A stretch of DNA of 39,283 nucleotides from JBKDZL01 sp047971145 (GTDB lineage Bacteria > Bacillota_I > Bacilli_A > Erysipelotrichales > Erysipelotrichaceae): assembly GCA_047971145.1 (NCBI GenBank), contig JBKDZL010000084.1, positions 1 through 39,283 of the forward strand, read 5' to 3'. How positions within the stretch are numbered: position 1 is the first letter of the stretch; each line of letters opens with the position of its first letter. The notes under the pieces were generated by a model. The model did no database searches, was not told the DNA's origin, and saw only the letters and a list, made by a program, of their open reading frames with translations. This document shows, piece after piece, positions 33,618 through 39,283 of the stretch. Made by a program: the position numbers and the translations under genes.

Positions 33618-36194
33618 CTATTTCATTATTTTACTTTTAATAAATTTTGAAATTTCGACTAAAGGAATCATCATAAAGGCTAAGCCTAAGGCGATACCTA
33701 ATTCTAATGAAGTAATCGGTGCTAAACTGAAGGCATCTCTGAGAAAAGGGACAAACACCACCGCTAAAGTACTAAATATAGTAAAAATAGCCGAATACCA
33801 CAACATTTTATTTTGATGCTTAATTGAAAATAAACTATCTTTTTGACTACGCATATTGAAACTGTGGAATATTTGAATCAAACTCATAGTAATAAAAGCC
33901 ATAGTAATTGCGACATTATTATCATTGAAACTAAAGATTCCTGTATCTAAGTAATTACCAATTAAATAAGAAGCTAAAATAAGTAGAGTCATGAAACAGC
34001 CTTGATAAATTAAAGAAATCGTAAACCTCTTATTTAAAAGTGGCTCTTTAGTATCACGAGGTTTTTTATTCATAATATTAGCTTCAAAATCTTCCATCCC
34101 TAAAGCAATCGCAGGGAAAGTATCAGTAACTAAATTAATCCATAATAAGTGGACTGGCTTAAAAATAGTGAAACCTAAAATTGTGGCAAAGAAGACGGTC
34201 ATGACTTCTGCTAAGTTGGTTGCCAATAAAAACTGTACTGCTTTAGTAATATTGGTATAAATTCTTCTTCCTTCTTTGACTGCAATTACAATAGTTGCAA
34301 AGTTATCATCAGCTAAAATCATATCAGCAACGGATTTAGTAACATCAGTACCAGTAATACCCATACCAATACCGATATCACTACTTTTAATACTTGGTGC
34401 ATCATTAACACCATCACCAGTCATGGCTACTACATAACCTAACTTTTTCCAAGCCATAACAATTCTGATTTTATTCTCAGGGTTAACTCGTGCATAAACT
34501 TTAGTATTTTTAATGATTTTCATAAATTCTTTATCACTTAATTTATCAAGATCAGCACCAGTTAAAACTTGAGACTCATCAGTTATTAAACCTAAGTCTT
34601 TGGCAATGGCACCAGCGGTACTCTTGTGATCTCCAGTAATCATAATTGGTTGGATACCAGCACTAAAACAACTTTCCATTGCTGGATAAACTTCTTCTCT
34701 AACAGGATCTATCATTCCTGCTAGACCAACAAAAATCAATCCTGATTCTAATTTTTTTGGCAGTTTATCATATTCTTGATAAGCAGCAGCTAAAACTCTT
34801 AGTTGTTTTTCTGCCATTGCTGCATAAGCTTTATTTATTTCAGTTTTTAGTTTTGTAGTTAAGGCTACTACTTTTCCATCTTTATTAATATGGGTACAAA
34901 CTTTAAGTAATTCATCTGGTGCACCTTTAGTATATTGTAGATATTTCTTAGGTTTATAAACTACAGTCATTAATTTTCTATCACTATCAAAAGGAATCTC
35001 ATCTACTCGATCTAGAGTTTGCTTAATTTTTAAACTATGAGCCCAGTTGACAACAGCGCACTCAGTAGGCTCTCCTACTGCCTCATTATCTTCAATAATT
35101 GCATCACTAGCTTGGGTCATAGCAGTTGCGAGTAACTGTTCATCACCAAAGCTATCAACAACGGTCATTTTATTTTGAGTTAAAGTTCCTGTTTTATCAC
35201 TACAAATTATTTGAGTACAGCCTAAAGTTTCTACTGCTGATAACTTTCTAATAATTGCATTTTCTTTAGACATGCGGGTTACCCCTAGTGATAAAACAAT
35301 AGTAACAACAGTAGCGAGACCCTCAGGAATTGCAGCTACTGCTAGTGATACTGCGATCATAAAGAAATCTAAGGTTAAGTCAATATTTATAACATCGGCA
35401 GTTAACATTTTAAAACCAAAAATAAAGATTGAAATACCAATTACAATAAAAGTTAATTGTTTTGATAATTTAGCTAGACTAATCTGTAATGGTGTTTGCT
35501 CATCATGAGCAGCATTTAGGGCATCAGCAATTTTACCCATTTCAGTATTCATGCCAACACCAGTTACTAGCATTTTACCTCGACCATAAGCAACTGTAGT
35601 TCCTAAAAAGGCCATATTAGTTGTATCACCTAATGGTAAGTTATCTTTTTTTATTTCTTTAGTGGTTTTATCAACACTAGTACTCTCACCAGTTAGAGCA
35701 GCTTCTATTGTTTGTAGGGTTGCTGATTCAATTACTCGACCATCAGCAGATATTGAATCACCTGCCTCTAAAAGAATAATGTCACCAACCACTACTTCCT
35801 CACTATTAATAGTTTGTAGTTTATTATCACGATAGACTTTGGTGGTGGGCATTGACATTTTAGATAACGCATCAATTGCTTCCTCAGCTTTACTTTCTTG
35901 TATTACTCCCATTACAGTATTAACGACAACTACAATTAAGATAATGATAGAGTCGGTCAAACCATGGCCTTCATATAAACCGGTAATACCAGCTACAATC
36001 GCCGCAATTATTAGGACAATAATCATCGGGTCTTTTAAGTGCTCAATGATTCTTTGGGCTAAAGTAGCTTTTGGTGTTTCTTTTAATTTGTTTAAGCCAT
36101 TAGCAGTTAATCTTTTTTGAGCTTCAGCGCTACTAAGACCATTTTCTTGACTACTTGTTTCTTTAAATACTTCTTTTATAGTTTTTTTATACAT
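33618..36194 (-). CDS. P-type Ca2+-transporting ATPase
   Basis: An 858-residue P2-type cation pump. It has the N-terminal cation-ATPase domain, TGES (169-172), the Ca2+-binding PEGL (290-293) in AVAAIPEGLATVV, the phosphorylation site D333 in CSDKTGTLTQ, and ten transmembrane helices with a C-terminal cation-ATPase domain. It resembles the bacterial SERCA-like calcium exporters. A minus-strand TATAAT at 36219-36224 with a TGC extension, and AAGAGGA at 36201-36207, precede the ATG. Confidence 0.93.
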   Translation of the reverse strand: MYKKTIKEVFKETSSQENGLSSAEAQKRLTANGLNKLKETPKATLAQRIIEHLKDPMIIVLIIAAIVAGITGLYEGHGLTDSIIILIVVVVNTVMGVIQESKAEEAIDALSKMSMPTTKVYRDNKLQTINSEEVVVGDIILLEAGDSISADGRVIESATLQTIEAALTGESTSVDKTTKEIKKDNLPLGDTTNMAFLGTTVAYGRGKMLVTGVGMNTEMGKIADALNAAHDEQTPLQISLAKLSKQLTFIVIGISIFIFGFKMLTADVINIDLTLDFFMIAVSLAVAAIPEGLATVVTIVLSLGVTRMSKENAIIRKLSAVETLGCTQIICSDKTGTLTQNKMTVVDSFGDEQLLATAMTQASDAIIEDNEAVGEPTECAVVNWAHSLKIKQTLDRVDEIPFDSDRKLMTVVYKPKKYLQYTKGAPDELLKVCTHINKDGKVVALTTKLKTEINKAYAAMAEKQLRVLAAAYQEYDKLPKKLESGLIFVGLAGMIDPVREEVYPAMESCFSAGIQPIMITGDHKSTAGAIAKDLGLITDESQVLTGADLDKLSDKEFMKIIKNTKVYARVNPENKIRIVMAWKKLGYVVAMTGDGVNDAPSIKSSDIGIGMGITGTDVTKSVADMILADDNFATIVIAVKEGRRIYTNITKAVQFLLATNLAEVMTVFFATILGFTIFKPVHLLWINLVTDTFPAIALGMEDFEANIMNKKPRDTKEPLLNKRFTISLIYQGCFMTLLILASYLIGNYLDTGIFSFNDNNVAITMAFITMSLIQIFHSFNMRSQKDSLFSIKHQNKMLWYSAIFTIFSTLAVVFVPFLRDAFSLAPITSLELGIALGLAFMMIPLVEISKFIKSKIMK

Positions 36195-36218
36195 ATATTT
36201 TCCTCTTACCTGATAAAG

Positions 36219-36224
36219 ATTATA
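36219..36224 (-). promoter_or_regulatory. Ca2+-ATPase promoter (extended -10)
   Basis: TATAAT on the minus strand with the TGC extension at 36225-36227 lies 25 bases before the ATPase start. Confidence 0.55.
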
Positions 36225-36349
36225 GCATAAATATTTACGTTAATTTAGATGTTTTAAAAAAGAAAAAGCTAATTTGTAATAAAAAAAGTTGAATAAATAA
36301 ATAAATTAATATATTATATTTCAGAGGAATAATGAAAGGAGAATATATC

Positions 36350-36712
36350 ATGAAAAAATTACTTGCTGTATTATTTGTTTTATTATTAGTAGTTGGTTGT
36401 GGAGAATCTGCAACTGAGCCAACAGATGAGGTTGCTTATACTGATGGAACTTATACTGCTACTGCTAAAGGTCACAATGCTGACATTAGTGTAGATGTTA
36501 CTATTACTGATGGTAAAATTAGTGAAGTTTTAGTTAATGCTGCTGAAGAAACTGAAGAAATCGTTGCTGATTTATTAGTTGATTTACCAGCTGCTATTGT
36601 TGAAGCTAACGGAACTGATGTAACAGTTGATGCTAGTACTGGTGCTACAGTTACTACTGATGCTATTATCGCTGCAGTTACTGATGCTTTAACTCAAGCT
36701 ACTGCTGAATAA
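36350..36712 (+). CDS. FMN-binding lipoprotein
   Basis: A 120-residue lipoprotein with signal peptide MKKLLAVLFVLLLVVGC (lipid-modified Cys17) and one FMN-binding domain (about 30-118). The flavinylation motif is DASTGAT at 94-100, so FMN would be linked through Thr100 by an ApbE-type transferase. I use ATG 36350 because AAAGGAG (36335-36341) precedes it; an in-frame ATG at 36332 is upstream of that site. The domain is the minimal size and may be an extracytoplasmic electron carrier, as in the multi-domain PplA of Listeria. No ApbE or electron-transfer partner is in the window. Confidence 0.87.
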   Translation: MKKLLAVLFVLLLVVGCGESATEPTDEVAYTDGTYTATAKGHNADISVDVTITDGKISEVLVNAAEETEEIVADLLVDLPAAIVEANGTDVTVDASTGATVTTDAIIAAVTDALTQATAE

Positions 36713-36750
36713 TTATTAACAAATAGTATTATATAATTGTAATAATTGAT

Positions 36751-36794
36751 AAAACCTCCAAAGTTGAAAAACTCAACTAAGGGGGTTTTCTTTT
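36751..36794 (+). terminator. Rho-independent terminator
   Basis: A 9-bp stem with one G-T pair (36751-36759 with 36781-36789) encloses a second 6-bp hairpin (AGTTGA with TCAACT), then a T-rich tail. It separates the FMN lipoprotein from the surface-protein gene. Confidence 0.75.
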
Positions 36795-36867
36795 GTAAAA
36801 AAACAACTGCAAGACAAAAGATGTGAAATCTTGAAATAATATAATGAAAATGGTAAGATAAATTATA

Positions 36868-36895
36868 TTGAATTAATACTTAAAAGGTATATAAT
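36868..36895 (+). promoter_or_regulatory. Surface-protein promoter
   Basis: TTGAAT (36868-36873), a 16-base spacer and TATAAT (36890-36895) are well placed before the start at 36942. A short inverted repeat, AATTACT with AGTAATT (36893-36899, 36910-36916), lies in the leader. Confidence 0.6.
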
Positions 36896-36941
36896 TACTT
36901 TGAATGCTAAGTAATTGCATTTGATCATTATAGGAGAATGT

Positions 36942-39283
36942 ATGAGTAAATTAAGTATTATATTTTTAACTGTTTCCTTACTAGTTAATCATACAAATAT
37001 TATTTTAATCAACACAAAACCTTCTAATATTAAAGAAGAGGTTTTTTATAATTCAAGTGAAGAAGCTCCTGAAGATCCCGATCCTGATGCAATAATACCA
37101 GAGACAACTGATGTAGAAGAGCAAATATCAGAAGCAATAATAGAAGAAATAAATAACCATACTGAAATGGTTACTTTTAATATAATCAACCAAAATGAAG
37201 GCATGGTAAGTGGAAGTTGGGACTATGATACAACAACTGGAAAGTTACTAATACATGCAGGAGAATTAGAAAATGCTACCAGAATTAAAAATTGGATTAA
37301 TGAGCCAATTTTAAGTATTGAGCTTGATGGCATTGTAATAGCAGCAGCAGATTCTAGTTACTTATTTCATGAATTAGATCAAGTGGTTAGCCTTGATTTG
37401 AAAAATTTAGATACTTCAAATGTTACTAGTATGTATTCGATGTTTGGTAAAACTGCAAATTTAACTAGTGTTGATGTTAGTAATTGGAATACCTCACAAG
37501 TTACAACTATGGAAGATATGTTTTATAATGCTGAGAGCTTAATAAGTTTAGATGCTGGTAGTTTTGATACTTCAAATGTTACTAGTATGTCTTTTATGTT
37601 TGATGGAGCTAGTAGTTTAACTAGTGTAAATTCAACTAATTGGAACACTTCTCAAGTAGTAGAAATGGAAGATATGTTTTATGGCAATGCCAGCTTAGTT
37701 AATCTTGATGTCAGCAATTGGGATACTTCTCAAGTTACCATCATGGAGGATATGTTTTATGAAGCTAGTAGTTTAACAGTTTTAGATGTTAGTAATTGGA
37801 ATACTGCAAGTTTAGTTGATACTAATTATATGTTTGGTGGTGCTAGTAGTTTATTGACGCTAAATCTTAGTAATTGGAATACTTCAAAACTGGCTGTTAT
37901 GAATGATATGTTTAATAATGCAAGTCAGATTGATAATTTAGATATGAGTAATTGGGATACTTCAAATATTACTGATATGTCTTATGTTTTTTATGGCACT
38001 AGTAATTTAGTTAATTTAGATATTACTAATTGGAATACTTCTCAAGTTACTACGATGAAAAGTATGTTTGATGGTGCTGGAAAACTCAATAATTTAAATA
38101 TAAGTACTTGGGATACCTCAAATGTTACTGATATGTCTTATATGTTTTATAAAGCTAGCAGTTTAGATAACTTAGATATTACTAATTGGAATACCGCTAA
38201 AGTTACTACAATGAAAAGTATGTTTTATAAGGCTAGTAGTTTAGTCAATTTAGATGTGGGCAATTGGAATACTTCTCAAGTGACTGATATGAAAAGTATA
38301 TTTTACGGTGCTAGCAGTCTAGTTTTTTTAAATGTTAGTAATTGGGATATTTCAAAAATTACGGACATGGAAGATATGTTTTATAATAATAGCAGTTTAA
38401 TAAGTTTAGATGTTAGCAAATGGGATACCTCAAATGTTACAAATATGTCTTTTGTTTTTGATGGTACTAATTCACTGGAAAACTTAGATGTCAGTAGCTG
38501 GGATACCTCAAATGTTACAACTATGGAAGATATGTTTTATGGCAATAGAAGTCTTAAAAATCTTGATGTAAGCCAATGGGATACTTCTCAAGTAACCATT
38601 ATGGAAGATATGTTTTATAATAATAGCAGTTTAACAAGTATAGATGTTAGTAACTGGGATATCTCAAATGTTACTGACATGTCTTTTATGTTTGGAGAAA
38701 TGAGTTCGCTTGAAACTTTAGATTTAAGTAACTGGGACACCTCTAAAGTGGAAGATATTTGGGGATTTTTAGATAATACTGAAAGTCTTTGGCAAATAAT
38801 TTTGGGTGATAAATTTATTTTTCACTCTTTAGATGCAAAATTTATGAAATCACCTAACAGGGGGACACCAATTTATGTCAATGGCAGTCAAACCAATAAT
38901 TATTCAGAGGGTGCTGGTAATTGGCAAGAATTGGGAAGTGGAACAGTCTTTGATCCCAATGGTGAAGTGTTGAATGAAAACCAAATTATGGAAAGATATT
39001 TAAATGTTCCACCTACAAGCACCACAACTTATGTTTGGGAACAAATGGAAATTCAACAATTTATTTCGGGGACAAACTTTACTATGTATATTGGTGATGA
39101 AGTTCCTACAGCTAATGATTTTAATGCAGCTGCAGTAGCCATAGATGGAACACAATTAACAATATATATTGATTGGCAAGGAGCACAATTTGATGTACCA
39201 GGAAAATATCCAGTACGATTATATACAGATGATAATCAAGAACTGACAGTAATACTAACAGTTAAAGCAAATAAACAATCATT
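36942..39283 (+). CDS. BspA-like (DUF285) repeat surface protein, 3' end beyond window
   Basis: An open frame of 780 codons runs off the window. It starts at ATG 36942 behind AGGAG. The first 25 residues are hydrophobic and probably a signal peptide, though with only one lysine. An acidic linker (about 36-75) follows, then a BspA-type N-terminal module (GSWDYDTTTGKLLIHAGEL). Residues 148-615 are 18 repeats of 26 residues with the DUF285 pattern LxxLDVSNWDTSxVTxMxxMF. Residues from about 616 are non-repetitive and end in an Ig-like segment (FTMYIGDEVPTANDF, PGKYPVRLY). Such proteins are usually cell-surface adhesins; the anchor lies outside the window. Confidence 0.9.
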   Translation, partial: MSKLSIIFLTVSLLVNHTNIILINTKPSNIKEEVFYNSSEEAPEDPDPDAIIPETTDVEEQISEAIIEEINNHTEMVTFNIINQNEGMVSGSWDYDTTTGKLLIHAGELENATRIKNWINEPILSIELDGIVIAAADSSYLFHELDQVVSLDLKNLDTSNVTSMYSMFGKTANLTSVDVSNWNTSQVTTMEDMFYNAESLISLDAGSFDTSNVTSMSFMFDGASSLTSVNSTNWNTSQVVEMEDMFYGNASLVNLDVSNWDTSQVTIMEDMFYEASSLTVLDVSNWNTASLVDTNYMFGGASSLLTLNLSNWNTSKLAVMNDMFNNASQIDNLDMSNWDTSNITDMSYVFYGTSNLVNLDITNWNTSQVTTMKSMFDGAGKLNNLNISTWDTSNVTDMSYMFYKASSLDNLDITNWNTAKVTTMKSMFYKASSLVNLDVGNWNTSQVTDMKSIFYGASSLVFLNVSNWDISKITDMEDMFYNNSSLISLDVSKWDTSNVTNMSFVFDGTNSLENLDVSSWDTSNVTTMEDMFYGNRSLKNLDVSQWDTSQVTIMEDMFYNNSSLTSIDVSNWDISNVTDMSFMFGEMSSLETLDLSNWDTSKVEDIWGFLDNTESLWQIILGDKFIFHSLDAKFMKSPNRGTPIYVNGSQTNNYSEGAGNWQELGSGTVFDPNGEVLNENQIMERYLNVPPTSTTTYVWEQMEIQQFISGTNFTMYIGDEVPTANDFNAAAVAIDGTQLTIYIDWQGAQFDVPGKYPVRLYTDDNQELTVILTVKANKQS
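37383..38786 (+). repeat. 18 tandem 78-bp (26-residue) DUF285 repeats
   Basis: The conserved tryptophan codons recur every 78 bases, and the last unit is degenerate. The pattern is a coding repeat, not CRISPR. Units 2-5 and 13-16 look like copies of each other, as do units 8-9 and 10-11. Confidence 0.9.

Noticed and set aside
227..36712. Genetic code 4 (TGA read as Trp)
   Set aside because: All genes are full length under the standard code with TGG for Trp and no in-frame TGA, so only stop avoidance is supported.
37383..38786. Regularly spaced repeats that might be taken for a CRISPR array
   Set aside because: The 78-base period is an exact multiple of three and encodes DUF285 repeats in one open frame.
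1..39283. Defence systems, prophage, toxin-antitoxin pairs, T-box or other riboswitches, tRNA and rRNA genes
   Set aside because: I looked through the spacers and small genes on both strands and saw no signature of any of these.

Overview
The window is AT-rich DNA from a low-GC Gram-positive bacterium (Bacillota), probably a fermentative anaerobe. It encodes an oxygen-sensitive class III ribonucleotide reductase (nrdDG), an anaerobic sulfatase-maturating radical SAM enzyme and a fucO-type iron alcohol dehydrogenase with a Rex-like site on its promoter. A LytR-CpsA-Psr protein implies a cell wall, and comFA/comFC imply remnants or more of a competence system. The gene set and BspA-type surface protein would fit Erysipelotrichia or another walled relative of Mollicutes, but the lineage is inference. 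All 35 intact, completely contained genes end in TAA or TAG, none in TGA, yet no gene reads TGA as tryptophan.

Layout. 1-88: 3' end of a broken Cof-type HAD hydrolase. 227-3352: nrdD-nrdG-dut operon for dNTP supply. 3610-5992: mscL, a ROK fructokinase and anSME. 6049-8883: HdeD-like membrane protein, GNAT acetyltransferase and LCP protein. 8923-11082: comFA-comFC followed closely by two cold-shock genes. 11180-14935: RpiR regulator divergent from a PTS EIIC plus a cytoplasmic sulfatase. 14953-15497: decayed, internally deleted IS256-family element. 15521-21069 (minus strand): yigZ, then DUF3284-metG-traX-like-mnmG. 21129-21374: SemiSWEET. 21474-23774: a second RpiR regulator divergent from a GH1 6-phospho-beta-glucosidase. 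23995-30543: MupG-like glycosidase, ROK kinase, AraC regulator, second EIIC, alpha/beta hydrolase and another ROK kinase. 30646-36194: nitroreductase, ceramidase-like protein, alcohol dehydrogenase and Ca2+ P-type ATPase. 36350-36712: an FMN-binding lipoprotein. 36942 to the end: a BspA-like repeat surface protein that runs off the window.

How the genes work together. The accessory theme is uptake and cytoplasmic processing of sugars: two PTS EIIC permeases, three ROK kinases, a 6-phospho-glycosidase, a MupG-like 6-phospho-muramidase, a sulfatase, an esterase-like hydrolase, a SemiSWEET, and three sugar-type regulators. No EIIA or EIIB gene lies in the window, so the permeases must borrow those subunits. 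The most interesting proposal is a sulfated-sugar route: the EIIC imports a sulfated sugar, the co-transcribed sulfatase removes sulfate inside the cell, and the anSME about 8 kb away activates the sulfatase. The RpiR regulator probably acts at two inverted repeats I can see around the EIIC promoter. I found no CRISPR array, phage, tRNA or rRNA gene.
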